The notes under the pieces: generated by a model
Told to the model about the DNA's origin: nothing
Databases searched by the model: none
Seen by the model: only the letters and a program-made list of their open reading frames with translations
Shown here: piece after piece, positions 7,605 to 16,374 of the stretch
Numbering within the stretch: the first letter of the stretch is position 1
Layout: every line of letters starts with the position of its first letter
Program-made: the position numbers and the translations under genes
From: Neolewinella litorea
GTDB lineage: Bacteria; Bacteroidota; Bacteroidia; Chitinophagales; Saprospiraceae
Assembly (NCBI RefSeq): GCF_004803465.1
Contig: NZ_SRSF01000009.1
Span: 1 to 64,000, forward strand
Reading direction: 5' to 3'
Length of the DNA stretch: 64,000 nucleotides

Positions 7605-8058
7605 CCGGGCAGTCATCGCCGACGCCAGTACGCTCATCGGGCTGCATAAAATCAAAGGACTGGACTTGCTCCAACAATTGTATGGCCACGTTGAGATTAC
7701 GTCCATAGTCAAGGAGGAGTGCGCTGTAGATCTGCCAGGGTGGATTCAAATAAATGATCGATATGATCCGGTAGCCTACCGCTCCCTCTATCCCAGCCTG
7801 GACGCCGGTGAGGCCAGCTCAATTGCCTTGGCGTTGACCCTAGAGAACGTATTGTTGATAATCGATGAACGGAAGGGGAGGAAGTGGGCACGGTCAATGG
7901 GTGTGCCAATTACTGGACTGATTGGTATACTGATCCGCGCCAAACAACGTGGGCTGATTTCATCGGGCAAACAACAGCTGAATAGCTTGCGGGAACAGGG
8001 TTTTCGCTTGTCTGACAGAGTATACGAGCTGGCCCTGAAAGAAATGAATGAAGAATAA
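7597..8058 (+). CDS. DUF3368 PIN-like toxin
   Basis: A 153-residue protein starting at ATG 7597 (MPNRAVIADASTLIGLHKI), overlapping the antitoxin by 8 bases; a TTG two codons earlier is possible but less likely. The PIN-like acidic residues are visible: Asp in IADASTLI, Glu in SIVKEECAVD, Asp/Glu in LDAGEASSIALAL and Asp in VLLIIDERKGRKWA. DUF3368 proteins are the toxin half of UPF0175 pairs and are predicted metal-dependent ribonucleases. The gene is full length with all expected acidic positions, so it may be functional. It is followed by a hairpin terminator shared with the convergent susD. Confidence 0.85.
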   Translation: MPNRAVIADASTLIGLHKIKGLDLLQQLYGHVEITSIVKEECAVDLPGWIQINDRYDPVAYRSLYPSLDAGEASSIALALTLENVLLIIDERKGRKWARSMGVPITGLIGILIRAKQRGLISSGKQQLNSLREQGFRLSDRVYELALKEMNEE

Positions 8059-8087
8059 ATACGTCGGATAACAGTATCCAAAACCAA

Positions 8088-8118
8088 AGGGGGCACCAAC
8101 CCCAGGCCGGTGCCCCCT
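8088..8118 (-). terminator. Rho-independent terminator between convergent genes
   Basis: AGGGGGCACC (8088-8097) pairs perfectly with GGTGCCCCCT (8109-8118) across an 11-nt loop. On the minus strand the hairpin is followed by TTTGGTTTTGG, which fits termination of the susC-susD transcript. The upstream AAACCAAA tract on the plus strand means it may also serve the toxin gene, but less well. Confidence 0.75.
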
Positions 8119-8146
8119 CCGGGCGGTGTGCGGTGATGTTTATCGC

Positions 8147-9742
8147 TTAGTACCCCACGTTCTGGTTCAGTTCGGCGTTGCGCTGCAGCTCCTGGTCGGG
8201 CAGGGGCAGCAGCAGGTGTTTTTCCTCGAAGACGGGGCCCCAGCTGCTCTTGTGGCCGATGAGGTCGACGAAGTTGATGGTACCGTCGGTGGCTTCGGGG
8301 TACTTTCGGGTGCGGATCATGTCGTACCAGATCTTGAAGTTGAGGGCCAGTTCGCGGTTGCGTTCGGCCCAGACCTCCTCGACGAACTCCTGGACGGACA
8401 GTTCCGACAGCGCGCCGCTGATCTCGTCGGCGGACTGCCGGTAGTAGGCGCGGCTGCGGACCTGGGTGAGGTAGTCGACGGCCTCAGCCGTGACCCCTTC
8501 GGAGCGGGCGATGGCCTCGGCGGCGATCAGCAGCACCTCGGCGTAGGTGTAGGCGGCCACCTCCAATTCGGAGTTGGCGGGGTTGGTGGTGCCGAACAGC
8601 GCCTGGTCGTCGTGCCACAGGTAGGGCTGGAAGCGGAAGGTGGTCGTGTTGCCGTCCTCGTCGGTGTAGGTATTGTGCCAGAGCTGCTTGTTCTGGATGC
8701 GCAGGTCTTCGTCCTCGTCGTACATGGCCAGGAACTGGTCCCGCGGCTCGTAGGCCTGGTTGGTGATGCCGTAGTTGGTCTGGCTCGTCAGGGTCACCGG
8801 GTAGGTGTAGGCGGGGTAGCCGGAGCCGGCGATGCCGATGGCGAACTCGATGGGGTAGACGAACTCGGTGGCGATCACCTCCTGGCGGCGGATCTTGTTG
8901 TAGGCGCTATTCTCGGGAATCAGCTCCCCGCTGGCGTCGCGGGCGTTCTGTGCCAGCGAGTGAGCCCCGCTGTTGATCACCAGCCGGGCCGCGTCGGCGG
9001 CGGCGGCGTAGTTGTCGTTCTGCAGGGGGAAGCCGCTGCGGGTCAGCTGCACGTCGGCCAGCAGGGCGGCGGCGGCGGGGCGGGAGACGCGGTAGCCGTT
9101 GCTGACCATGTTGGTGTTGGCCAGGCCGGCGGAATTGACGGCGAACTCCAGGTCCTGGACGATCAGGGCGTAGACCTCCGCGGAGGAGGACCGCGCCCGG
9201 TAGATATCGTTGGTCGATTCGTAGGGCTCCGTGATCAGGGGCACGTCGCCGAAGTGGCGCACCAGCATGAAGTAGGCCCAGGCCCGGAAGAAGCGGGCCT
9301 CGCCGAGGAGGCGGTCCACCTGGGCGTCATTCAGGCCGGGGGTGGTGGGGATGTACTTGATGGCGTTGTTCGCGCGGCTGATCTCCCGGTACATCTGCGA
9401 CCAATAGTCGTTCAGGATGGAGTTGGAGTTGATGGCGTTGAGCTGCAACTGCTGGGCGAACCCGATGTAGGCGTACTGCCCCTTGTAGTTGTTTTCGAAG
9501 AAGCCCGACAGGTAGGGGCCGTACATGATGTTGCGGCCGTTGTACACGCCGCCGTTCATCCAGAGGGCGGGGGCGCCGTCGCGATAGAGGGCGTTCACGG
9601 CATTCTCGGCGTGGGCGGGCTCGGTGAAGAACTGGTTCAGGCTGGCCGAACTGCGCGGCTCCTCTTCGAGGAATTCGGAACAGGAGTACCCCGCGCCGCC
9701 CAGGAGCAGCAAAATGGCTAGTTTGATAGCGTTCATGGTCAT
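8147..9742 (-). CDS. SusD/RagB-family outer-membrane nutrient-binding lipoprotein
   Basis: A 531-residue protein that starts directly after the susC stop. The N-terminus carries a lipoprotein signal (LAILLLLGGAGYSCSEFLEE) with Cys in the lipobox; ATG 9736 may be the true start. Typical SusD features follow: LLGEARFFRAWAYFMLVRHFGDVPL (residues about 145-170), the TPR-like helices, and the C-terminal VWAERNRELALNFKIWYDMIR and LPLPDQELQRNAELNQN. SusD lids the SusC transporter at the cell surface and binds the nutrient. The only nearby enzyme on the same strand is an M20 peptidase, so a peptide-like substrate is possible but inferred. Confidence 0.95.
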   Translation of the reverse strand: MTMNAIKLAILLLLGGAGYSCSEFLEEEPRSSASLNQFFTEPAHAENAVNALYRDGAPALWMNGGVYNGRNIMYGPYLSGFFENNYKGQYAYIGFAQQLQLNAINSNSILNDYWSQMYREISRANNAIKYIPTTPGLNDAQVDRLLGEARFFRAWAYFMLVRHFGDVPLITEPYESTNDIYRARSSSAEVYALIVQDLEFAVNSAGLANTNMVSNGYRVSRPAAAALLADVQLTRSGFPLQNDNYAAAADAARLVINSGAHSLAQNARDASGELIPENSAYNKIRRQEVIATEFVYPIEFAIGIAGSGYPAYTYPVTLTSQTNYGITNQAYEPRDQFLAMYDEDEDLRIQNKQLWHNTYTDEDGNTTTFRFQPYLWHDDQALFGTTNPANSELEVAAYTYAEVLLIAAEAIARSEGVTAEAVDYLTQVRSRAYYRQSADEISGALSELSVQEFVEEVWAERNRELALNFKIWYDMIRTRKYPEATDGTINFVDLIGHKSSWGPVFEEKHLLLPLPDQELQRNAELNQNVGY

Positions 9743-12700
9743 TTAGAATTTGAGGTTCAGGCCGAAAGTGAAGGAGCGGGGGCGCGGGTACTGGAAGAAG
9801 AAGATGTTCTGGCCCCACTGGTTGCCGCCCCAGGAGGTAGCCTCGGGGTCCAGGCCCTGGAACTCGTCGGAGTGGGCCACGAAGACGTTCTGGGCGTTGA
9901 GGTAGATCCGTACGCTGTTCATGCCCAGCCGGTCGAGCGAGTTGCCGTTCAGGTTGTAGCCGAGGGTGAAGGAATTGCCCCGCAGGTAAGAGCCGTCGAC
10001 TACCCAGTGGTCGTCCACTTCGCTGTTCTGCCCAGCCCAGGCCTGGTGGCGGATCTGCTGCACCATCGTGTTCTGGTTTTCCGGCGTCCAGGCTTCGGTG
10101 AGGATGGTCCGCAGGCCGCTGGCAATGCCGGAGCGGTCCTCTACGGAGTGGTAGTACTGCTGCATGATGTCGGCCCCGAGGACGAACTGCAGGTCGACGG
10201 TCAGGTCGAAGTTGCCCAGGGTGAAGTTGTTGATGAAGCTGCCGGTCACGTCGGGGAGCCCGTGGCCGATGATCTCCTTTTCGGTGGTGCGCTTGGCCTC
10301 ACCCGGGATGCGGCCCACCTCGGCGGCTTCGTCGGCCTCGTCGGTACCCCAGGTTCCCAGGCGGCGGTACCCCCAGAAGGACGACAGCGGCTCGCCCACC
10401 CGCAGGATGGTCTGGCTGCCCGATACCCAGAAGGGGCCCGACTCGATGTCCTCGTCGTTTTCCCCCAGTTTCTCGATGCGGTTTTTGTTGTAGTTGAAGT
10501 TCAGGTTGGTGCTCCAGCTGAACTGGTCGGTGGAGACGTTCTGGGTGCTGAGCAACATCTCGATCCCGCGGTTCGACACGGAGCCGATGTTGTCGAAGAT
10601 GGAGCCGAAGCCGGTCGTCTGGGGCAGGGGGCGCGCCAGCAGCAGGTCGGTGGTGAGCTTGTAGTAATAGTCCATCTCCAGGTTGAGCCGGTAGTTGAAC
10701 AGGGCCAGGTTGAAGCCCACGTCGAACTGCTGGGTTTTCTCCCACTGCAGGTCGGGGTTGGCCAGGCCGTTGATCACGGTGCTGGTGACCCGCTGGCCGT
10801 TGATCAGGGTGGTGCCCGAGCCTACGGTGGCCAGCGACTGGTAGGAGCCGATCTCGGTGTTGCCGGTGACGCCGAAGCTGGAGCGCAACTTCAGCTGGTT
10901 GATGACGGGGTTGTCGGCGAGGAAGTCCTCCTCCGAAATCACCCAGCCCACCCCGACGGAGGGGAACCAGCCGTATTTGTTGCCGGCCCCGAAGCGGGAG
11001 GAGCCGTCCACCCGGCCCGTCAGCGTGAGCAGGTAGCGGTCGTTGTAGCTGTAGCTGCCGCGCAGGAAGTAGGAGTTGAGCGTCCAGTCGCTGTAGCCCG
11101 AGCCCGGGGCTTCGGGCTGGCTGGCCGCGCCGAGGTTGTTGAAGCGGAAGAAGTCGTCAGCAAAGCCCCGGGTGCTGATGCCGAAGCTCTCATCCGTGCG
11201 CTGCTGGAAGCTGAACCCCGCCACGCCGCTGATGCTGTGGGGGCCGATCAGCCGGTTGTAGTTCAGGTAGTTTTCCTGCTGCCAGTAGTTCACCTGCTGG
11301 TTGCTCTGGCGGGCGAAGCCCAGGGGAGCGGAGATGTTGATGAGGTCGCGCGGACTGTAATCCTGGAACAGCCGGTCGTGGTTGTCGAAGCCGAACTGGG
11401 TGCGGAAGTTCAGCCCCTCGGCGATGTTGAACACCAGGTAGGCATTGCCGAAGAGCTGGGTACGCTTGGCGAGGCGGTCCTGGGTTTCCAGTACGTGCAC
11501 CGGGTTGGCCATGGCTTCCAGGTTGAAATTGCCGCCCAGGTCGGTACTCTTGGAGTAGGTACCGTCCGGGAAGCGGACCGGGAAGATGGCGGGCATCTCG
11601 ATCATGGTGCGCCGCGGCGACTGCCCGCCACCGCCTTCTTCGAAGCTGTTCTCCTTGGTCACGTTGGTCAGCAGGTTGAAGCCGAAGGTGAGCCAGTCCT
11701 TGGGCGAGCCCTCGTAGGCCACCTTGCCGTACAGGCGGTTGAAGTAGTTGTTGAGCATGATGCCCTCCGTACCCGTGTAGTTGAGGAACACGCCGTAGGA
11801 AGAGTTGCTTGTACGCTGCTGGATGGAGAGCTGGTGGCTGTGGGAGATGGCCGTGCGGGTCACCTCGTCCTGCCAGTCGGTATCGTAGAGCGGATTGCCG
11901 TTGTCGTCGAAGAAGAGCGGATTATCGGTGGTGAAGCCGGGATCCCGGCCCCCGGGGTATTTGGGAGCGTTCTCCATGCCGCGCCGCACGACTTCCAGCC
12001 ATTCGTCGGCGTTGAGCACCTCCATTTTCTTGCGCAGCGTACCGGCCATGGCGTAGCCGTCGTAGCCCACCACGATGCCGTCCTGGTCCGGGCCGCGGCG
12101 GGTGGTCACCAGAATGACGCCGTTAGCACCCCGCGCGCCGTAGATGGCGGTGGAGGAAGCGTCCTTCAGCACCTCCATGCTCTTGATGTCGTTGGGGTTG
12201 AGGAACTGGATGTCTTCCATCACCACCCCGTCCACCACGTAGAGGGGGGCGGAGTTGGAGTTGATCGTGCCCAGGCCCCGGATCAGCACCCGAGGACTGC
12301 CGGTGGGGGAGCCGGAATTGAGAAAAATATTCACGCCGGCCACCTTGCCCTGCAGCCCCTGGAGGGCGTTGGTCACGGGGGCGCGGAGCAGTTCCTCGGA
12401 GGAGATGGTGCCGATGGCCCCGGTCACGTCCGACTTCCGCTGGGTACCGTAGCCCACCACGACTACCTCCGAGAGCGACTCCACGTTGGAGCCCAGGGCG
12501 ATGTTCAGCACGGTCTGCCCGTTGATGGGCACCTCCTTACGCTCGTAGCCGATGGAGGAGACGATCAGCGTGGTGGCGTCGTCGGGCACCGTGATTTCAA
12601 ACTTGCCGTCGATGTCCGTTACCGTGCCCGTATTCGTGCCCTGCACCAGGATGGTGGCCCCGATGAGCGGCTCACCGGTCTCGGCGTCGGTCACTGTGCC

Positions 12701-12853
12701 GGACAGCGTCTGTTCGGTTACATTCGATTGCACATAGGGGGGCGGGGACGCAGGTGCCGGGGAAGGGGCGAACGGCCGGGCGCTCAGGTTCGGCACGGCG
12801 AGGACCAGGCCGGATAGGAGCACGCCTATCCAGGTCCGAAATTGCATGACCAT
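9743..12853 (-). CDS. SusC/RagA-family TonB-dependent outer-membrane transporter
   Basis: A 1036-residue protein. It has a signal peptide, then a carboxypeptidase-regulatory-like domain (TLSGTVTDAETGEPLIGATI, about residues 49-130), a plug with the SusC signatures VVVGYGTQRKSDVTGAI and LYVVDGVVMED, and a large beta-barrel ending FTFGLNLKF with a terminal Phe. It imports oligomers across the outer membrane using TonB energy and works with the following SusD, whose start codon abuts this stop. ATG 12847 is an alternative start six bases in. The 182 bases upstream separate it from the M20 peptidase gene on the same strand. No sigma/anti-sigma pair is next to it. Confidence 0.95.
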   Translation of the reverse strand: MVMQFRTWIGVLLSGLVLAVPNLSARPFAPSPAPASPPPYVQSNVTEQTLSGTVTDAETGEPLIGATILVQGTNTGTVTDIDGKFEITVPDDATTLIVSSIGYERKEVPINGQTVLNIALGSNVESLSEVVVVGYGTQRKSDVTGAIGTISSEELLRAPVTNALQGLQGKVAGVNIFLNSGSPTGSPRVLIRGLGTINSNSAPLYVVDGVVMEDIQFLNPNDIKSMEVLKDASSTAIYGARGANGVILVTTRRGPDQDGIVVGYDGYAMAGTLRKKMEVLNADEWLEVVRRGMENAPKYPGGRDPGFTTDNPLFFDDNGNPLYDTDWQDEVTRTAISHSHQLSIQQRTSNSSYGVFLNYTGTEGIMLNNYFNRLYGKVAYEGSPKDWLTFGFNLLTNVTKENSFEEGGGGQSPRRTMIEMPAIFPVRFPDGTYSKSTDLGGNFNLEAMANPVHVLETQDRLAKRTQLFGNAYLVFNIAEGLNFRTQFGFDNHDRLFQDYSPRDLINISAPLGFARQSNQQVNYWQQENYLNYNRLIGPHSISGVAGFSFQQRTDESFGISTRGFADDFFRFNNLGAASQPEAPGSGYSDWTLNSYFLRGSYSYNDRYLLTLTGRVDGSSRFGAGNKYGWFPSVGVGWVISEEDFLADNPVINQLKLRSSFGVTGNTEIGSYQSLATVGSGTTLINGQRVTSTVINGLANPDLQWEKTQQFDVGFNLALFNYRLNLEMDYYYKLTTDLLLARPLPQTTGFGSIFDNIGSVSNRGIEMLLSTQNVSTDQFSWSTNLNFNYNKNRIEKLGENDEDIESGPFWVSGSQTILRVGEPLSSFWGYRRLGTWGTDEADEAAEVGRIPGEAKRTTEKEIIGHGLPDVTGSFINNFTLGNFDLTVDLQFVLGADIMQQYYHSVEDRSGIASGLRTILTEAWTPENQNTMVQQIRHQAWAGQNSEVDDHWVVDGSYLRGNSFTLGYNLNGNSLDRLGMNSVRIYLNAQNVFVAHSDEFQGLDPEATSWGGNQWGQNIFFFQYPRPRSFTFGLNLKF

Positions 12854-13035
12854 GGAGTAAAATTTTGCTGGGTTAAGGTTGGGTTTCTCGCAATTAATTC
12901 ACAAATACCAGTGATGCGACAATAATATCCCACTTTGGCGGCTCCACCAAGTAAATCACCGTTAATTGGGGATTAAATACCCATTTTAACCTTACCGCCT
13001 GTTCCCCGGGATATAATTAACGGGACGTAACTACC

Positions 13036-14565
13036 TCAGTCAATAAAAATTGGCTCAGTAAGTACGGCGAGGCATTCCTGGATGCCTTCGCGGAAATTGC
13101 CCAGCCGCAGGTTTTCGTTTGGCGCGTGGATGCTGTTGTCGGGGTTCGGGATGCGCAGCGATACGGCCGGCAGTCCGAGCAGGTTGACGAAGGGACCCAT
13201 GGGCTGGGAGCCCCCGGTGGTGCGCATCCTTACCGGCTCGCGCCCCAGTCCGCGCTGTACCGCGTCGGTCAGCCAGTGGTCAATGGGGGTATCCAAGTTC
13301 GTGCGAAAGGGCACCGACCCGAGGCTGGAGGTAAAGGAGATCAGCCGGGAGTGCGTCAGCCGCTCTTCCTCGGTGGGCAGGCTGTCGACGAAGTGGTAGC
13401 CCCGCTCCGCGATGAACTGCCGCAGCAGATCGACCTGCCGCTCGCCCGGGGTTTCGGGCACGAGGCGCATATCGATCTCGACGATCACCTCGTCCGGAAT
13501 GAGGGTGCGCACTTCCTTGCCCGTCCAGCCGGCCCGCAGGCCGCGTACGTTCAGGCTCGGGTACTGTAGGGCTTCCTGGTAGGTTTCGCCCAGCGATTCG
13601 TTTTGGGCGATACCGACCATTTTGCGGATCTCCTCCCGGGTTTCCGGCACCTTGTTCATTTCCGCCTTGTCGGACGCGCTCAGGTAGACACCGTTGTAAA
13701 AGCCCGGGATCAGTACCCGGCCGCCCTCGTCTTTCATGGCCGCCAGCAGCCGGGCGGCCTGGAAGACCGGGTTGGGCGCGAAGTTGCCGTACTGCCCGCT
13801 GTGGAGGGGGTAGGCGGGACCGAAAATGCGCAGCGTCACAGTGGCAATACCGCGGGCGCCGAAGGTCAGGGTGGGTTCGTTGCTGACGTGGCGGGTACCG
13901 TCCATGATCACCAGATAATCCGCGACGAAGAGGTCCCGGTGGGCAGCCACGGCGGCAGGCAGGTCGTCGCTGCCGAGCTCTTCCTGGAAGTCCATGATCA
14001 CCTTCACGTTGTAGGCTGGCTCTATGCCCCGTTGCTGCAGCACGTCCAGTGCCGTGATGAAGGCCGTGGCCGGCCCCTTGGAGTCGGAAGCCGAGCGGGC
14101 GAACAGCCGCAGTTCGGGATCAAAGTCCCCCTCCGGCCCCTGCACCGTGGTATAGCTGCCGTCCGCTTCCTTGCGTTTCCAGACGGCCTGGTAGGGGTTG
14201 GGCTGGTCCCAGGCGGCGGTGTCCACCGGCTGCCCGTCGATCTGCAGGTAGAACAGCACGATGGGCAGGCCGCTGCCGACCTTTTTTTCCGCGAAGAGGA
14301 GGGGTTGTCCCGCCGTTTCCAGCCGCGTGACGGTAAAATCCAGTTCGTCGAACCGCTTGCGGCACCACGCCAGGTTGGCCTCCACCTGTTCGGGATAGTT
14401 GCCGTCGTTGGGGATGGCGAGGAAGTCGACGAGTTCGTCCACCGCGGCGGGCAGGGCCTGATCCGTCAGTGCGGCGATGGAGTCGGTCGTCAGCGACTGA
14501 CACCGGGCGGCCCCGGGCACCGTCAAAGCAAAAGAGAGGAACAGCAGAATGTGTAGTGGTTTCAC
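13036..14565 (-). CDS. secreted M20-family metallopeptidase with an altered metal site
   Basis: About 509 residues from GTG 14565 (signal peptide MKPLHILLFLSFALTVPGAA). The M20 features are clear: a bridging Asp in SASDSKGP (Asp161), the catalytic/metal pair in DFQEELGSDD (Glu195-Glu196), a dimerisation/lid domain with HSGQYGNFAPNP, and a C-terminal ligand in SIHAPNENL. The first ligand motif, normally H-x-D, reads FYLQIDGQPV, so the metal-binding His is Gln108 while Asp110 is kept. A single base (CAC/CAT to CAG) explains this. The family removes amino acids from di- and tripeptides. Because of the changed ligand, activity is uncertain. It lies upstream of susC on the same strand and may supply or process its ligand. 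Confidence 0.85.
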   Translation of the reverse strand: MKPLHILLFLSFALTVPGAARCQSLTTDSIAALTDQALPAAVDELVDFLAIPNDGNYPEQVEANLAWCRKRFDELDFTVTRLETAGQPLLFAEKKVGSGLPIVLFYLQIDGQPVDTAAWDQPNPYQAVWKRKEADGSYTTVQGPEGDFDPELRLFARSASDSKGPATAFITALDVLQQRGIEPAYNVKVIMDFQEELGSDDLPAAVAAHRDLFVADYLVIMDGTRHVSNEPTLTFGARGIATVTLRIFGPAYPLHSGQYGNFAPNPVFQAARLLAAMKDEGGRVLIPGFYNGVYLSASDKAEMNKVPETREEIRKMVGIAQNESLGETYQEALQYPSLNVRGLRAGWTGKEVRTLIPDEVIVEIDMRLVPETPGERQVDLLRQFIAERGYHFVDSLPTEEERLTHSRLISFTSSLGSVPFRTNLDTPIDHWLTDAVQRGLGREPVRMRTTGGSQPMGPFVNLLGLPAVSLRIPNPDNSIHAPNENLRLGNFREGIQECLAVLTEPIFID

Positions 14566-14571
14566 CGGCAA

Positions 14572-15060
14572 TGCGTTGGTCCCTTAAAGATCATGACTTT
14601 CTTCGGCTTTTGGGCCGTTGTATGGAACCTGCGCGCCGGCGCCCTGTGGTAACTCTTGGCCTGATGGGGTAATGGGTTGAGCAACTCTAGGCGCGATGCT
14701 GTGTGGACCCTAAGGTTTTTTAAACCGCAGATTACACAGATCCTTTTTCGCGGATTAACACAGATTATTCGCCTGCGGCGAAATAGGGGCCAACCACGGA
14801 GGGCACTGAAGACACTGAGGCCTTGGCAGAGTGCTCCGTGGACCTCTGTGCCTCTGTGGTGGGAACAACCAAGCGAGCGAAGCGAGAAGAAATCCGCGAA
14901 ATCTGCGAAACCAAATCCGCGCAATCTGCGGTAAAAAATGAGCGTAGCGAGGAATGGGCCTCGCGGATTTGGTGACCGCGAGCGCAGCTCACGAACCATC
15001 TGACGACGAGCCCAGGCTAATCATATCATTTTCACTATTTTTGAAATGATTAACCCATAA
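14572..15060. repeat. repeat-rich intergenic region
   Basis: About 490 bases with no supported gene. It holds short dispersed repeats: ccgcagattacacagatcc (about 14725) and its inverted relatives around 14890-14932, an accacggagg/cctctgtgcctctgtggt pair (about 14795-14860), and a 'gcgaggaatgggcctcgcgg ... ggtgaccgcgagc' block (14941-14995) that recurs twice after the Fic gene. A GC-rich motif sits at 14624-14643. The last 60 bases before 15065 are AT-rich and probably contain the Fic promoter. Confidence 0.6.
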
Positions 15061-15064
15061 AATC

Positions 15065-16174
15065 GTGTCACTCTACAATTGGCAATACGAAGCTTGGCCC
15101 AACTTCCACTGGGACGCGCCGGCCATTCAGGATCGGCTGCAGCGGTACTGCCGGGACAGTGTTGCCCTGGTCGATCGTATCCGGTTGCTTCCGGAGGAGG
15201 AAGTGCACGCTTATCTGCTTGAGCGGCTGGTCGAGGAGGCTAGAAGCACCTCAAGTATCGAGGGGGAGATAATGAGCCGCCACGACCTGATGTCATCGGT
15301 GATGAACAACCTGAACCTGGGAGGTCATGCAAAAAGCGTACACGACCTGAAGGCCAAAGCAATCGGCCAGCAGATGATCCTGAACCGCGATACCTTCTCT
15401 CGCCCCCTCACGGAGAGCACCCTGAAATACTGGCACGAGTTGCTGCTGGGCCACGAAAACCGCCTGACCGCGATCGGCGAATACCGTCAGGGGCTTACGC
15501 CTATGCGCATCGTGAGTGGTCCGGACTATCGCCAGGAAATACACTTTGAGGCTCCCCCCGCGGACCGCGTGCCCACGGAAATGCAGCCGTTTGTTGACTA
15601 TTGTAATACGTCCAGGCCCCAAACGGTGGCTGGGGTGACCAAAGCGGGTGTAGCTCATCTCTGGTTTGAAAGCATTCATCCTTTTGAAGACGGAAACGGG
15701 CGCATTGGCCGGGCCGTAATGGAGAAGATGCTTAGCCAATCCCTCGGCGTGTTCGTCCCCTTCAGCCTGTCACACGCCATCGAGCGGAGAAGAAAGGAAT
15801 ACTACGTCGCGCTGAATGCGTCAAGTCACGGCCTGGACATCACCCCCTGGATGGTCTACTTCAGTGAAGTGCTGCTCGAGGCACTCAACCATGCCAATCA
15901 GTTGGTCACCTTCACCTTGCGCAAGCACGAATACCTGACGGCAGTTGGCAACCAGCTGTCGGACCACGAACGCAAGGCCATCGGCAAGATGCTCGACGCC
16001 GGGCCGAGTGGATTCCAAGGCGGGATGACCACAAAAAAGTACATGCGTATCACCCGGGTTTCTCAGCCTACCGCCGCCCGCGCGCTGAAACGGCTGAGCC
16101 TGATCGGGGCCCTCCTGCAGCGGGGCCGGGGACGCGCTACCCACTACGTGTTGCCCTTTGGCGGGGACGCGTAG
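15065..16174 (+). CDS. Fic-family protein (DUF4172-Fic-winged helix)
   Basis: A 369-residue protein starting at GTG 15065. The N-terminus (YNWQYEAWPNFHWD) matches DUF4172, which commonly precedes Fic domains. Residues 62-67 (T-S-S-I-E-G within STSSIEGE) fit the (S/T)xxxE(G/N) inhibitory helix that blocks the ATP site. The catalytic motif HPFEDGNGRIGR starts at His205 and is complete, so AMP transfer from ATP to a protein hydroxyl is expected once inhibition is relieved. The C-terminal part (VSQPTAARALKRLSLIGALL) is a winged-helix-like DNA-binding segment, suggesting self-regulation. No separate antitoxin is adjacent, consistent with a class II (intramolecularly inhibited) Fic. Its stop codon is embedded in a dispersed repeat. 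Confidence 0.9.
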   Translation: MSLYNWQYEAWPNFHWDAPAIQDRLQRYCRDSVALVDRIRLLPEEEVHAYLLERLVEEARSTSSIEGEIMSRHDLMSSVMNNLNLGGHAKSVHDLKAKAIGQQMILNRDTFSRPLTESTLKYWHELLLGHENRLTAIGEYRQGLTPMRIVSGPDYRQEIHFEAPPADRVPTEMQPFVDYCNTSRPQTVAGVTKAGVAHLWFESIHPFEDGNGRIGRAVMEKMLSQSLGVFVPFSLSHAIERRRKEYYVALNASSHGLDITPWMVYFSEVLLEALNHANQLVTFTLRKHEYLTAVGNQLSDHERKAIGKMLDAGPSGFQGGMTTKKYMRITRVSQPTAARALKRLSLIGALLQRGRGRATHYVLPFGGDA

Positions 16175-16356
16175 CGAGGAATGGGCCTCGCGGAAATAAG
16201 GCAGCGCAGTTAATTTGGTGACCGCGAGCACAGCTCACAAGCCACGCCCAGCCCTGGAAGGGACGGCCTCACCTAGCGGGGTCGATTCCGAGCGAAGCGA
16301 GGAATGGGCCCCGCGGATTTAGTGACCGCGAGCACAGCTCGCGAACCGTGCTCGGC
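16175..16356. repeat. dispersed-repeat block between convergent genes
   Basis: Two more copies of the 'gcgaggaatgggccycgcgga...gtgaccgcgagcacagctc' unit are here (about 16169-16239 and 16289-16345), the first with an insertion of about 20 bases. 16245-16309 is an inverted copy of 21344-21410. The right end runs into a hairpin element that overlaps the stop of the antiporter gene. No gene is supported. Confidence 0.7.
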
Positions 16357-16374
16357 CTATAAGGCCTCGACCTT
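16348..16374 (-). repeat. stop-codon-associated hairpin repeat, copy 1
   Basis: On the minus strand this reads AAGGTCGAGGCC-TTAT-AGGCCGAGCAC. The core GAGGCCTTnnAGGCCGAG recurs at the ends of three other genes in the window. Here the element supplies the last codons (K-V-E-A-L) and the TAG stop of the antiporter gene. Confidence 0.7.

Noticed and set aside
8126-9721. 531-codon plus-strand frame opposite susD, and the 981-codon frame opposite susC
   Set aside because: Both are antisense shadows of well-supported susD and susC; their translations are valine/glycine-rich and repetitive, as expected for the complement of GC-rich coding DNA.
12902-12922. Promoter for susC (TATTTG with upstream TTG)
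   Set aside because: The spacing between the two elements is about 12 bases, too short for the Bacteroidota -33/-7 arrangement.
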